In this document: piece after piece, positions 1-13,253 of the stretch
How the letters are laid out: the number at the start of each line of letters is the position of its first letter
How positions within the stretch are numbered: position 1 is the first letter of the stretch
Assembly: GCA_036872755.1 (NCBI GenBank)
Contig: JAVHNS010000012.1
Span: 372,001-436,000, forward strand
Source: Orbilia blumenaviensis
Lineage: Eukaryota; Ascomycota; Orbiliomycetes; Orbiliales; Orbiliaceae
Reading direction: 5' to 3'
DNA: 64,000 nt
The notes under the pieces: generated by a model
The model's database searches: none
What the model saw: only the letters and a program-made list of their open reading frames with translations
Told to the model about the DNA's origin: nothing
Translations under genes and position numbers: made by a program

Positions 1-263
1 ATGAAATACGCCATAACTCCAGTAAGAAAAGGCACCCATGCAACCAAAAAGGAAATAAAAAAGTGGAAAGATAAAGGAATATTAGAAAAGAAGAAGAAAA
101 GACCATAATTGCAGCGCAAACATCGAAAGTCGGACGGAGGGACACAGAACCCATTCATAATAATATAATATTGGCATAGTCAATACCCCGTTACTAACGT
201 ACCAACCCCACATCCCATCCGTGTCAATGATCATCCTATTAAAGAAAAACAATGGATGCATAT

Positions 264-2656
264 CTACCCATTTTTAGGACCAGGACTCGCCTTAACTACG
301 TCTGCAAGCCTGGTACTATACCGGGCAACACTTGAATTCTCATTCTCAGGTGAAGGATGGGCCCTTGTCCCCATACGAGTAGGTAGAGTCGGCGCAACCG
401 GAGTACGAGGAGACTGACGAGACGATCCAGGATTAGACCGACGAGAAACAGGACGTGTCTGTTCTCCATCTTCGCCTTTAGCAGGAATGATAACCTGAAT
501 AGACGGTTCTGAAAGATCAACAATAGCCTCGCTCCCTTCATAAGCAGAGTCTACAGCACCGCTGCCCGGCGTCGTTTGGTCGTTTGTAGAAATAAGACTT
601 CCGTTATTCCCAACGCTCGTATCAATCGTAAGATCCATCATGACAACATCTCGCGCGGGAGAAGGCTGGCGCACAGCAGCCGGAGGCTCGGTTTGAGGCA
701 CTCCAGCCGGCGGAGCAAGCTGGACCTCCGGTTGAGGTGCAACTTGCGGATCAGTTGCCCCGACAGCAGCGCTAGCAATATTCGTAACTTTAGTCGTAGC
801 AGTAGTAGCGGTAGGGACCTTCGGAGTGACTTTCTGTTTCTTCTTGTTGGTTCCAGAAGCAACCACCACAACCTTCTCATCCTCATCCTCTGCCTCATCA
901 TCAGCCTCACTCTCCTCCTCAACAATCCCAACTCTATTGAGAGCCTCTTCAACCATCGTATCCAAGTTATCGACATCGATTCTCTTCTTTCCCAAGTACT
1001 CCTTCAGGTGTGAAGTTTGAATCGTCTTTCGAAGTGTAATATCCTCAGCTTGAAGTGGCGGCGTGAGCGGTCCCGTCGACAGCACCGAACTCTCATCAGC
1101 GATAACAGCCGCACTGGTCTTCTTTTTAGTAGCCTTGGCGGAGTTCTTCGCACTCGACCCGGATTTGGTTGTTCTTGAGCCGGCAGGCGGAACAGAAGAG
1201 CTGACGTACTTGGAAGCCTTGTTGCTGCGCGGCGGTGGGAGCGTACCAGCGTATCCAGTAAGGTCAAACGGAGCGCCGCAAACCGCAGCAGCGTGATCAT
1301 GCGTCTGGAAGTCACGTTGATGGGCAAGTCGGCAGTGGTTGATAAATCCTTGCATGGATCCGAACTGGTCGCGCTTACAGTCGATGCAGGTGAGTCTACA
1401 TAGATATGTCACATTAGCAACCCAATCCAAAAAGACAGCTTTAGAAGATGAAAAACATACCTGACAATAGTCCCATCAGGCTGACGATGAAGACATATAG
1501 TAGCACGCTTCTGACTCTGAACCGCAGCCGCAGCAACCGTAGCCTCTCTCTGCGGTCTCCCAATTTGAGCATGCGGCGTCGACACCGACTCCCCCCTTCT
1601 CTGAATCACAAAATTACGACTCTGATCCTTCGCAAGAACATCATGATATTTAGACCTCCCAGTCGAAACTCTCTCCTCCATCAACCAATCCCTATAGTCC
1701 CTCGAATAAGGCCCGTTCATAACCTCCGGAGCCGGCGCATACGCCATCGTAAACCCAGATGGGTCGTCAAAACGTCCATCCTTCTCCATAGCCTCTTCGA
1801 TAGAGCATCGTCGGATCTGTTCAAGACATGCCTCAGCTCTTCCCAACTCAGCTTCAATATCCTGCAACTCCCGGTGTTTCAGTAGAATTTCCAGCCCAAA
1901 CTGCTCGTTGATGATATCTCGGATCTTATGTGTTCGGGCCGCTCTTTCAGATGGTGTCAAGTCGTCCTGAGCATTTGAGACCTGGCGCATACTAGGACGT
2001 TTTCCAGAGGTCCCAGGTAAATGTCGGAATGCCTGTTGTTGCTGTTGAGGATGAGACTGTCTCGGCGTCGTAACGCTTCCCACAAGTTTTGAGAAGTGTG
2101 AACCCATGTTAGTTGGTCGGTGTGTGGCCGTAACAGGCTCGGCATGATATGAAGTCGGAGTAAGCGGTTTCCCAGTCAGTACAGGAGAAAAATCCGTTGC
2201 AATCTTCAGACTAGCTTGTAAGGATAGTGACTGGGGTTTGATAAAAGGCGAGGGGAGTTGTTGTTGTTGTGATTTAATTTGAGGCTGGGTTAGAAGTTGA
2301 GGTTGAGATTGAGACTGGGGTTGAAGTTGTAGAGACGGAGAGGGTTGCGATGGTTGTTCCAATGCAGATGCAGCGATACCCTTCAACATTGTCGGAGAAA
2401 AAGCGCCTGTAGTGACAACGGCGGCGGCGGCGGCGGCGCTACCAACCGGCGGTGTGACAGCATCGGTGACACCAGGCTGTTCCGGCGCCCCATCAGCTAT
2501 TGTATGGGTCGATGTAGCACCACCAGCAGACAAGGGAGCAGGAGGCTGCGCTTGAGGTTGCTGCTGCTGTTCATGAGACATCGTCGTCGTTGCGGTCGTC
2601 GTCAACGGCGGCAGCCCAGCCTGCACCACTCCTGTCGTCGGCGGTTGCTGTGTCAT
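264..2656 (-). CDS. Ahc1-like subunit of the ADA histone acetyltransferase complex
   Basis: Two exons, 2656-1461 and 1395-264, joined across a 65-bp GTATGT...TAG intron, encode 775 aa. The ATG at 2656 is chosen because the frame upstream offers only a GTG. The N-terminal half is rich in Gln, Pro and Ser. A helical segment containing TRAARTHKIRDIINEQFG... (with LLKHREL following) precedes the signature spanning the splice site, DGTIVR/LTCIDCKRDQFG, then INHCRLAHQ and a downstream Cys-Gly. This zinc-finger-like Cys2/His arrangement is known from fungal Ahc1 and the matching region of YEATS2-type subunits, which hold together ADA/ATAC-type acetyltransferase modules in the nucleus. An acidic stretch (EEESEADDEAEDEDEK) and an S/P-rich tail follow. 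No YEATS domain is visible, which favours Ahc1. The role is inferred from motifs only. Confidence 0.72.
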
Positions 2657-5600
2657 CCTGTATTCGATCACCTATCTCAGCGCTACAGCCCGAGTATCGA
2701 TGTTTCCGGAGAAGAAGAGGAGGAAGAAGGAGCAGGAGAAAGTTGTAATGGTGACGTTCATTCGGTCATCCGGTTTTTCCCCAAGCAGCACCCAGTCGAA
2801 GAAAAGCCAGCCAAGCCAGAGCCAATCTACAAAGAAAAAAAACCCTTTTAGAAAAGAAAGTACAAGAAAGAAAAAACACAGCGAAAGAAGAGAACAGTCG
2901 AGCGACGATGCGCAAAACCCGGCGACAGAGGATAAAATCGGTGGCAAGGAAAAGGGAAGGGCTGGAAGGAAAGGTCCGTCGAGGCTTTCGTTAACTTAAC
3001 CAACAAAACAAAAATAAAAGGTCGGGATGACTAATGCAGGGAAAAAGGGAAGGGGTGTCTCAGATTTGATAAGTTCGAAGGTTCGAGTGAGAAAGGACAG
3101 GAGAGCTAGTTGGGAGAGTTAGAGGCTGAGGAACTGGGGGAAGGCGGGGAGAGCGGTGGTGGATGTGGAGATAGAATGGAAGTGGAGGATGTTGAGGAGG
3201 AGGAGTAGGATATATGAAGGTGTGGTGGTGGTGGTTGTAGGTGAAGGAGCTGCGATGAGGTTGAAGGGATGGATGTGGATGACGATGATGAAGGATGGAG
3301 ACAGAGTTGACGGAGTGATGGTGTGTCGTAGCTTGTCGGCCGGGGACGATTGTTGTTGTTGGTGTTGCAGCCGAGAAAGCAGATCAGAAGTGGACAGACA
3401 GACAGGACAGGACAGGACAGGATTCAATTCAACAAAGGGGTCCCCTTCCAAGCCTATCGTTGATCCTTTTTTTATTTTTTATTTTTTTTCTTAGTGGTAG
3501 TAGTAATGGTATTTTCGACCTCGTTAATTCCTCGCCAAAATGGCCGCCGCCGATCCAACCACAAACGCAACACAGCACAACACACAACAACAGCAACAAC
3601 ACCCGCACTCTTTTAATAGGATCAAACACCCTCTTTTCCACCTCTTCTTCTTCACAATACCTCCCCCCTTTCCCTTCTCCCCCAAAAGCTAAGGTTGGTC
3701 TGGTGAGCTAATGTATGTACTAAGAATAAAAAGCAGGTTAGATCAGTTCATCCTAACTCAAAACAAATACACCCCAAATCCCGGCCCCGAAGGCCTGTCT
3801 ATACATATGTACGAGCATGCACTCTTGCCGACATACATCAAGCAAGAAATCAACCAAATATGTAAAGTCCACAAGTGTCAAACACTACTTGAGTCTGCTA
3901 GTAGTATTCAAAAAAAAAAAAAAGTAAAAATTAAAAATGTGGGTCTTCGGCACAACCTCCTATTAGACCAACTGCACGGTGGGGACCACAAAGGGCCCTA
4001 TCGCATCAGGTCACTAGTATACGACAATCATCGTTGAAAACAGCCATTCGATTCGACATCCGAGCGCCCACATCACATGCAGGGCTGCCTGTCTGCTGGC
4101 GGCGCCGGCGGGGCAAGCGGGTGTGTCTACATAATACTATTAATCAGGGGGGAAGTGGAAGAAGAGGGGAAAGAGGGAAAAAAACTATTCACCTATACTA
4201 CTCGAGTACTAGTCTACTTTGTTGTATCTATCGACATCTACTTTAAATTCAATTGCAAATGTATATCTACGGGAACTACCGCTACTGTATGAAGAAGAAT
4301 ATATATATAAAATGTAAAGTATATACGAAAAATATTACACTATACAATACAAAAAAATCAAGATATAGGAAATTAAACCAAAAAAGCAGACAGAAAAACA
4401 AAAAAGTACAAAAAACAAGTATACTAACAACCCCACATCGATCTATATAGTTGATGCATGTAAAATGCGAATTCGAAAACTCCACATACATACTCAAGCC
4501 TGAGGGGACAAGGAGACAAGGGAATCGTTCGGTGGGGACTTATATATATATGTGTATAGTGTGTGGTGTATAATGACCAAGACGCCGGAATGAGGTTTCT
4601 CCTGTTGTTTCTCGATGCTTTCGCAATCGTTCGGTCCCTGGGAGGGCGGGAGAATATACTAACTACTACTTACGATTATATAATATAACTGCTTTCTCTT
4701 TCGTAGTAGCAGCCATTAATCACGCTCTCTTTCGTAGCTATCTATAATAGTCAGAGCAGCTCTTCTTCTTCTTCTCCTTCTCCCATTCGCACACTTCTCG
4801 CAGGAAGCCCAAAGAAACAAGCAGAGAGAAAAAAACCACAAGACCTACATAAAAAGAGGGACGTCCAAAAAAAAAGAGTATAGTATTTTAAAAAACGACA
4901 ATACACACAACAGAGAGATATATAGACAATAGCAAAACACGGTTAGGAAATAGAGGGAAAAAGGTTGAAAGGAAAAAAGAAAGAAAAAGGAAGAATGAAA
5001 ACGACATTCGTGTCATCATGATACAGATCTGTTTATTTGGATTTCTGAGAAAGAACAGCTAGGAATGCTGTTAAGTAGGATACACCGACTAATCCAATCG
5101 CTGAAATGAGGATGGAGATTGAGATTGAGGAATCCGAGGAATTGGGACGGAAAATAACCCAAGTTTTCACAGCTGTGTGGGGAGGTCGTTAAAACGTATC
5201 AAACCAAGCAGACCGTTAGACAACTTTTTTGATTTGTTCAACAGAGTCTAGGAAAATCTGTCATCTCATCTCTCTTCTGACCTTTCTTCGCATCCAAAGC
5301 ATTTCGAACACGAAAGAGAGGAATCGGAAGACGGAGGAGCGAGGAGGTTAGAGAGAGAAGGAAAAAAGAGAAAGAGAAAAAGCGAAAGGAAACAAGAGAT
5401 GGTAAGACCTCGACGGAAGGACAGCTGCGGTAACGGGTGAGTGAGAAAAACGAACAGGAATCGAAAAAAAGAAAAAAAAGTTGTCGATTATTAAAATGCT
5501 ATACGCTGAGATTAATGCTCATTGAACACCGCCTGGAAGTTATAAAATGGTCGAGAACAAGGAAAGAAAGCGGAAAGGGAAAAAGACGGGACATCAATCT

Positions 5601-5704
5601 ACACACAGAAAATTACAGACGAACCGCTTATGCAGACCCAAGGTAGGAATGAGAAACGCACAAACGCAAAAACACGTAAAACGCCTCAGAAAGAAAGTAT
5701 TTTT
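2657..5704. other. Gene-free interval between the Ahc1-like gene and casein kinase I
   Basis: No supported gene. The left part is the upstream region of the minus-strand Ahc1-like gene, with upstream ATGs on that strand near 2759 and 2768. The right part is the 3' flank of casein kinase I. Between them are purine-rich or pyrimidine-rich tracts, GGT-rich sequence around 3220-3245, A/T runs and short TATATA stretches near 4300 and 4540. Reading frames here are short and low in complexity. Confidence 0.6.
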
Positions 5705-7632
5705 TTAACCGCAGCAAGACATCACCTTTGACCAGAAGCCCTTCCTGGGTTCGGGCTGTCTGGGTGTTTGAGAAGTGTGCTGAGCAGGCGTCATCGTAGG
5801 CGGCGCCTGAACTCTGGGCTGCTGTGTCAAGTTTGTCTGAGATGGAGCGTGGTATTGGGCCTGGGTGCTCGGGTTCGGTGTGACAGCGCCTGGGGACTGT
5901 AAACCGGTCATTCCTCCGCTGGGTCTCTTCAATGGTACTGCATTTTGTGGTGGAGCTCGTTCTCGTTCGCGCTTCTTGTTGTTCATTTGCATCGCCGGCG
6001 AGGGAGGGGGTGGAAGAGCGGCGTTCACCCGAGCAGCGAGCTGGTTGTTGTTCGCGGCCGGTCGAGGGTTGGGGTTGACGTGCCGGAGCTCTCCCTGCGT
6101 TGCAGAAATATGTTGGTTGGTAGTCTGATGGTGGTGGTACCCATGCGACGAAGGATGCTTCTGAATGGCTTCCCACCCTTTACCATTGTTCAACTTCATC
6201 CAATCATACTCTCCATCCTCAACTTCACCGGTGTTTTTCAGCGCCTTGGTGAACAAATCTCGGAGATAGTCGTAATCGGGAGTGTCTTCGAATCCGAGGT
6301 TTCGGACGTAGCTCAAGTATTGATTAAGCTCATCTATACAACAAATTAGTTCACTCTCATCTTTTAGCTAAGAGATAGCAACCAAAATAGGAGAAATTCT
6401 GATTAATGCATCCCCGGATGGGCGTGTCCCTCTGATTCTGAACAAAAATACACACCTGGAAATCCGTCGCAAAGATCCTTGATGGCGGTGGTCTGCTTCT
6501 TCTCACCAATCTTCTCATACTTCTGCTTGTTGGTAGCAGCCTTCAACCCTTGCCAGGGAAGACCACCGCGAAGGAAGTACATGAAGACGTGTCCGAGAGC
6601 CTCCAAGTCGTCTCGTCGAGACTGCTCGCGACCCAAATGGGTGTTGATGGACATGTAACGAGCGGTACCGGACAAGCTCTTTCGCTCTCTGTAGGGAATG
6701 TGTTGCTTGGTCTTTGGGTCGCGGTACTGCTTCGCCATACCGAAATCGACGACGTGAATGACATTGGCAGCCTTGGTTCCCGGTCGGCCGATCAGGAAAT
6801 TGTCGGGTTTGATATCACGGTAGATGAGGTTCTTTTCGTGGATGGTCTGGACTCTGGAAAGCATCTGCTTGGCGACCATGACAACGGTCTTGATGGAGAA
6901 CCTCCGGTTGCAGTGATCGAACAGGTCTTCCAAACTGGGTCCTAGCAGATCGATAACAAGAATATTGTGCAGACCTTCCTGGCCGAAGTAATAGACATTG
7001 GGAATGCCGGCTAAAAAAATTCCAAGTAAAAATAAGAATCGGAAGTCACTCAAATTGATCACAGTACAAAAATGCAAACTTACGGCATCCGACGAGAATC
7101 TTGTAAGTGCGGTACTCATCTCGTAACTGGGGCGCATCACTCTTTCGGGGCTCCTGCACGACAGAGAAAAAATCGCACGTGTTAGAAATTGGGCCAAAAG
7201 CGTAAAAAATAATAAACGGAGGGGAAATGTGTAGGTGAAATAGCCTGGTGAAACCTCCGAAGGAGTCAAGTATCACGGGAGTTGAGAAAAACAAAAAAGG
7301 GAGGATACACCGCCGTTGAACGAGAACACACGAGAAGGGAAAACACCCGCCGAAATAGGGGCGTGTCATCCAAACACATGATTAACGAAAACAACGGAGG
7401 ATTGCAGGAGATTCGAAGAAGAAAACATCGTCTCCGAGAAAGATAGGGAAATCGGATCGGAAACTAGAAAACAAAACAGAAGTAGGGGAGGGTGTATACG
7501 AACAAATTTGATGGCGACCTGCTGGTTATTCAGCAGGTTGGTACCTTCGAATATAACACCGAAGGAACCTTCTCCGATCTTCTTCCCGACACGGTAGTGG
7601 ACTCCGACGACGTTTGACGAAGTCGTCGACAT
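5705..7632 (-). CDS. Casein kinase I, YCK/Cki1 type, membrane-anchored
   Basis: Four exons (7632-7504, 7153-7084, 7010-6456, 6333-5705) encode 460 aa. The kinase domain occupies about residues 12-285. It shows glycine loop IGEGSFG (19-25), catalytic lysine K42 in [13 protein letters not shown] with D132, and DFG at 155-157. The casein-kinase signature [14 protein letters not shown] replaces the usual APE region and is followed by [18 protein letters not shown]. The tail is rich in Pro, Gln and Asn and ends KVMSCCG. Yeast Yck1/Yck2 carry a C-terminal Cys pair palmitoylated by Akr1 for plasma-membrane attachment; the terminal Cys-Cys here suggests the same anchoring (inference), although it is followed by one Gly. 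Intron 1 is unusually long (350 bp), splits AIKF/EPRKS, and has a GTTCGT donor. Confidence 0.93.
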
Positions 7633-8271
7633 GTTGACAGGTTTTTTTTCTTCTTAGTTGTTGCTTGATGTAGGACGTGGTAAAGGGGAAAAGAGAACTA
7701 AGCGGGCGTCGGAAGACGTATCGAGTCGCCTATTCTGGGTACCAGACAAACTACTACCACCTATCGACAAATAGTAATAGGAATGGGAAGAAAAAGGAAG
7801 AAAAATTAAAGAATAAAAATTATAGAATAAGGCGACCAGAGGGAAAAATTAAAAAACAACGCTAGCCTGGCTGGTGGATTTTCGAGAGAGTCGAGAGAGA
7901 GAACGGGTTTGGGAGAGCCAAGGTGCGATATTAAATTGGTCGGATAGGAATGGTGTACTGGAAGGAGGGAAGAGGGAAAGGCGCGTTATTGGAGGAGATG
8001 ATGGTTGAGGATGATGGTGATGATGGTGATGGTGGTGGTTGGTAGGTGGTTGATGGATGGGGAGGATGGTGAAGGAGGACGAAGAGCGATGGAGAGAGAG
8101 AGTAAGAGAGGAGGAAGAGAGACAAGAGAGACAAGAGACAAGAGAAGGGTGAGGGAAGGGCAACTGGGACTGAGACTGGGTTGGCTGGCTGGGCGGAAGG
8201 GGAAGCGTTTCTGGACAACACGGACCGGCAACACCCCTTTAAACGACGACAACCCCGTTCGAATTCTCCCA
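7633..8271 (-). promoter_or_regulatory. Probable ATG-free 5' leader of casein kinase I
   Basis: On the coding strand there is no ATG for 639 bases upstream of the start codon; the first CAT on the + strand is at 8272. The coding strand is pyrimidine-rich, with many ATC and CCATC repeats but never ATG. Depletion of upstream start codons over such a length is expected of a transcribed leader. The transcription start itself cannot be seen. Confidence 0.45.
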
Positions 8272-11075
8272 CATGCAGAAAGATTATATCTCTATAGCTA
8301 TACCACCCAAAATATGATATATCGGCATACACACAGCTTCTATTTCTCTTTTTATCTCTTAACCTCGTGAATACTTGATGATAATGACGATATTGGAAAA
8401 ATCGATAGATACCTTCTAAACGGTATACTATCGTCAAAAGGGGAGATGAAAGGGAGAGAGAGAGAGAGAGATGAAGGAAAAGGGTGAGATTGAGAGAGAA
8501 ACTGACGAAGAGAAGTCAGTAAAAAAGTAAAATCAAAGGGAGGGCAGGCAACTGAGAGAGGGACAGCAAGAGAGAGGGAAAATAGAAAGAGGAGAGAAAA
8601 AAAAGAAAGGACCTTCCTTCTTTCTTTTCTTTCTTTACCCCCCCAGAAGAGAAGAAGAGAGGTAAAATGCGAGCGAGTGACCGGGCTTGTGCCTGCCTGT
8701 GGCCTGCCCTGCCTGCCTTTGGGCTTGGCTGAGTCCTGTCTGTTCTGTCAGTTCTGTCGCCCTGACCGGGGTGCCAGGGGAGGTCCCTTTTTTGCGATTT
8801 ACTCTCTCTCTCTCTCCTCTCCTCTACCTGACTCTTTTACTTCTTTTTTTTACTCTTTACTCTGTACGGTTACTGTACCATACTATGCCATACTACTATT
8901 AGCCCACTCGCTGACTGGCTTGCTTTGGTTGGCGCTGGCTAGCTGGCGCTGAATGGCTGGCTTGGGCAATCGGCCAACTTCCTGTTTCCAATGGACCAGA
9001 ACGGACAAGCACGGGTTCCGTTTCAAGCACCTCCAATCGGTCAGGAACAAGGCCACAATCATATCCATAATCAGAAATCAGAATCAGGATCAGCAGAGCG
9101 TACAAGCCTATAAACAGGATTTCGATTTCGATTTTTCGGTCGGGAACGTTAACGTCACAAAACGGGAACAGTGACAGCGACAGTGTAGCAGAACGATATC
9201 ACGCTCAGGAACCACATTTTTTTTTAGCACGACACTACCGAAAACAGGAATAGACCATATAACAGACTTATTCAGGAGAACTGCTGTTGTAAGAAAAATA
9301 AAAAAAAACCTCCTCAACCGAGTGGATGAAAATGTTAAAAAAAATTCATTCAAATTCAAAAATTCAAAACCGGTCCCGTTCCGGATATTGCCTATAATCC
9401 AGCCAGCCCAAACCCCCCCGGGGTGTGGCCTGCACATGTCCCTTTCGTGCCCGGAACAATCAATCAATCAATCAATCAAATCAATCATATGCATCTATCA
9501 TATCAATCAATTTCCAATCTTTTTTAAACCCAACACTTCTTAATTAATATTAATCGATTGGCTATAATAATATATAAATCAGACTGTATAAGTACTAAGT
9601 AACGTAAGTAAGGTAACTCGGCCATTGCGGTGCATAGCATACGTATATACATTCGTGGCCGGCAGTCAAGTCGTCGATTACCTAGCTGCTGAGCCACCAG
9701 ACAACATCGTCATTCTGCATCCCAGCAGCATTTTTTCAAGCTTCAATCACAAGCCTCGCATCGTGCATCAAATAGCATACATCTAAACCTCACCAATACG
9801 ATCTTAACCCGAGAGACAATAAATTCTAAAATAAAATAAAAAATACTTCAACTACTCCTACTATTATTATTATACTAATCAGATAATGGAATAAAATACC
9901 TTCAATTGATTCCGCATAACCCAAACAGGCTGGTGGTATACCTAATCTGCACGTCTATCTGCACGTCTCTCTCTCCATTGCATCCGCCGTATACATATAC
10001 TACTACTACTACATTATACTATATCATACTATACCAAACGGCGAACCCGTCCCTCGTACGACCGTTCAAATCCAACAATCGAATCACCGATGCATCTTCT
10101 TCATATATATCTGTCAAAGTAAGTATCATCATCAACCCATATTTAACATCTAGGCCACCACCCATCAGCCTATCCCACCTCATCCCCCTTTTCCTCCGAA
10201 GCGGCAGGAACAGAGAACGAACCCCACCATCTTACATAGATTCCATCTACATACATCTACCATCTCCCATCTCCCATCTCCACCTACCCATTCCCAGTCC
10301 CAGTCCCCTCCCACAACCCCAGAAAAGAACCCACTTCCTCCCAGGGATAATAAGCCTCTCTTGCCTTCAAATCCGCCAAGCACAAGCCACTCCGAACCAC
10401 CTCCATCAAAAAAGTACTTAGTATAAGGCCACCCGGCCCAGGTTCCCCCCTGGTCACAGGAATTACGAATTCCCACTATGTGTGTATTACAAGAAAAGAA
10501 AAGAAAAACAAGGAAGGCAAGGTAAGGCCCCTTCCATCCTTCCTTCCGGTGGGTCCAAAAAAGCCAAAACCATGTCTACCAAAGACAGGTTAAGCAGAAG
10601 AAGACCCCACAAAAGCCGCATGCGCAGCTTCCTTTTATCAAATAACTGTAAGCTCTTCGTTGACAAGGCAGCCAAAAGTAGTGGCCATAAGGATACTCTA
10701 ATCGAATCAAGCAAACCAAGCAAGCAGACAAGCAAGCAGGTAAGTAAGGTAGCTTATTCATAATAATTATCATAATAATAAATCCTAAATCCCAAAGGCT
10801 AGGTAAGTACTTAAAGTAAGTGAGTAGGTAGATGTGGAAGTATATGATTTGACATACACTATACCAAAGCCCCAAAGCTACCTTCCTTGCTTGAAACACC
10901 CAGCAGAAAACAAGAGTATACCTACGTTTTCCCCGGCTATCAAAAAAAAAAAAAACTCAAAGTCAAGGTCTCAGACGACCAACCGACCGACCGATCCCGA
11001 GTCTCATCGACCGGCGAACGGCGATACGGAACAAGGGCCAGAACAAACAGACAGACAATATAGCAGAACACACAG

Positions 11076-11103
11076 ACACACACACACACACACACACACA
11101 CAC
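11076..11103. repeat. AC dinucleotide microsatellite
   Basis: An uninterrupted run of AC dinucleotides, 28 bases long, inside the gene desert. Confidence 0.95.
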
Positions 11104-11271
11104 CGCCACTCGCGCAAGCAACACTACTCATGCACCCATTTCTGCATCCGTCTGTATATGCATGCCATGCACATCCGTCCATACAACATACCTACTTACA
11201 CTCACATCCGCATGTTTAGTTTGTCTGTACTTCCGCCGCCTCCTCATCAAACTATGAAAAAAAAGCCGCAG

Positions 11272-11297
11272 AAAAAAAAAAAAAAAAAAAAAAAAAA
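11272..11297. repeat. Poly-A tract
   Basis: A run of 26 A in the gene desert. No coding or retroposon body adjoins it. Confidence 0.95.
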
Positions 11298-11872
11298 CAG
11301 GCAGCCGCTTCCCGACGCAAAAAGAGGAGGCGACCAGATCAACACTAGCGTCCCTTCTCCTCCAAACACAAAATCTTTAAACGGAGTTACACGACTAATC
11401 CTATCTCAAATCTCAAATACCATTGTTTTTGCCTTCTTCTACCTAACATATCTTAGTCAACCAGGTCATTCACTAACAAGCTTCTTTTTGTCAGCTGCTC
11501 TCCCCCGTGACCCATCGCTGAAATGAATGTTAATATAGCATCTAACACATCGTTAACAACATCAACGTCAAATACAGCTAGCTAGCATAAAAAAACCTTT
11601 AATAGTAATTAGAATTATAATTAACAATCCCCATCTCCAAGCGATGGCATCGTTACATATCCTGCACCTCTCCCTCATCAGCCACAAGCTAGCCTTAGAA
11701 CTCGCATCCACCCGCACCAAAAAAGAACCATTCCAAAAGAAGCCTTAACGTCAACAGCAACAAGGCCCAGAATCGTATCCCGTCCCAGAAAGAAAAAAAA
11801 CAGCAGTATCACAATACGCAAGGGGAACAAAAGGGAAAACCCTCACCATCCAATCCGGCCAGGCTAACATAC

Positions 11873-11904
11873 ATACATACATACATACGTATGTATGTAT
11901 GTAT
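11873..11904. repeat. Perfect 32-bp palindrome of CATA/TATG repeats
   Basis: Four CATA-type tetranucleotides are followed without spacer by the complementary GTAT units. Each of the 16 positions left of the centre (between 11888 and 11889) is complementary to its mirror position on the right. The sequence could extrude as a cruciform or fold as a hairpin if transcribed. Confidence 0.9.
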
Positions 11905-13111
11905 ATCGACTAAATCTGCTTAAAACCCTCGTCTCATCTCGCCCGGGTTTCTCCACACATACCGACCAAAAGCTAAAAGCCAAGGGAAGGGGTAAAAGCA
12001 AACGAAACAATGCTTCAAGCAGCTAGTTATCATGCACAGTGCTAGTATGAAGTATAATATGTATGTAGGTACAGGTATATGCACCTCCAAAAAACCCCGT
12101 TCCTGGATCAAAAACATATTCACCAATCCAATCCTATCAGTTGTTTATTCCCGAGGGCTGAAAAAAAAAAAAAAAAAAAGTGATTAAATTCCAATCAACA
12201 TTTTCGTCTTCATTTCCAGTCAAATCAGTCAGCCGTTTTATATGACCTTCGAGTTTTTTCAGTCTTAAAAAGCCGACGGTCAATTAGAAGTGAGCCCCCA
12301 AAAAAACAAAACAAAACAAAAACTCGGAATAAAAAAAATTAAGATTAACCCGCGAAGAAATAAGGTATTTGCGGTATGTACGGGAGGAGCATGCCCCACG
12401 AATTACCCAAACACAGCAGGAAATATGAGAAAAAACAAGCTTTTCCTACTCTATTCATAAAAAAAGATTTTAAAAAAACCACCGAGATATGAAAAAGTAG
12501 TAACTATACAGTAAGTAAAATAGGTGAGCAGAACACGGAATACAGAATGTCCAACCTCCAAAAACTTAAAGTTACCAAAAGATTCCTCACGAGATTCCAT
12601 CCCCGAAAACAATTCATAAAAGACGACCGTTTTCCTTCAAAAAACCCATTAGCCGGAAGAGAAACATCAATTTAGCCTCTGCACCTTCTAGCTCTGCACC
12701 CCACCCCCCTTCAAACCGTCAACGTCAACGCTCAGGCACAAGGGGGAAAGGGAAAACAAAACAAGCACCATGGTAAATCCCTCCCGCCGTTCCTAAGGCT
12801 AAACAAGGGAGAAAAAAAAGCCAGCCGCAAAATATCCGCAACCAAAGAGAAAGCTTGTAATATTACAAAGAGAGTTCAGCTATGTGACTAGTCCCCCACG
12901 CATGCGCTGTCCATCCCCACCCACAAGGCTATCGCGCGTGTGGTGGCTGTACTGCGCTGCTGCATCTCTCCAAACATCACCAGTCTCACCACAAGCCCGA
13001 TCAGCAAACCAGACATCTCCACGCGATCAACTAAAATTCATATAAAAAACCCGCCTCAATTGATCAGGTCTCAATTAATTTGGACAAAACGCAGCATCAT
13101 AGCTAGACTTA

Positions 13112-13253
13112 AAACATATCGTACAGGGTTTTGACTGGTTTCTCAAGACGGTTTATAGAAAAAAGGGAACTTAAACCAGTATAGATGATGATTTGAAAGA
13201 AAATAAGACGGCCCGCATTCTTTTAATATTCGAAAGCAGTCCCAAAAAAGTAC
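13112..13253. repeat. Dispersed repeat, copy 1
   Basis: About 142 bp that align in the same orientation to 28452-28611 at roughly 80% identity by eye. Shared blocks include GGTTTCTCAAGACGGTTTAT, AAAGGGAACTTAAA, GATTTGAAAGA and TTTTAATATTCG, ending in AAAGTAC. Both copies lie in non-coding DNA. Copy 1 lacks about 17 bp present in copy 2. Confidence 0.8.

Noticed and set aside
10834..11526. A 230-codon frame in the gene desert
   Set aside because: It crosses an AC microsatellite and a poly-A tract, giving His/Thr and poly-Lys strings, with no domain or splice support.
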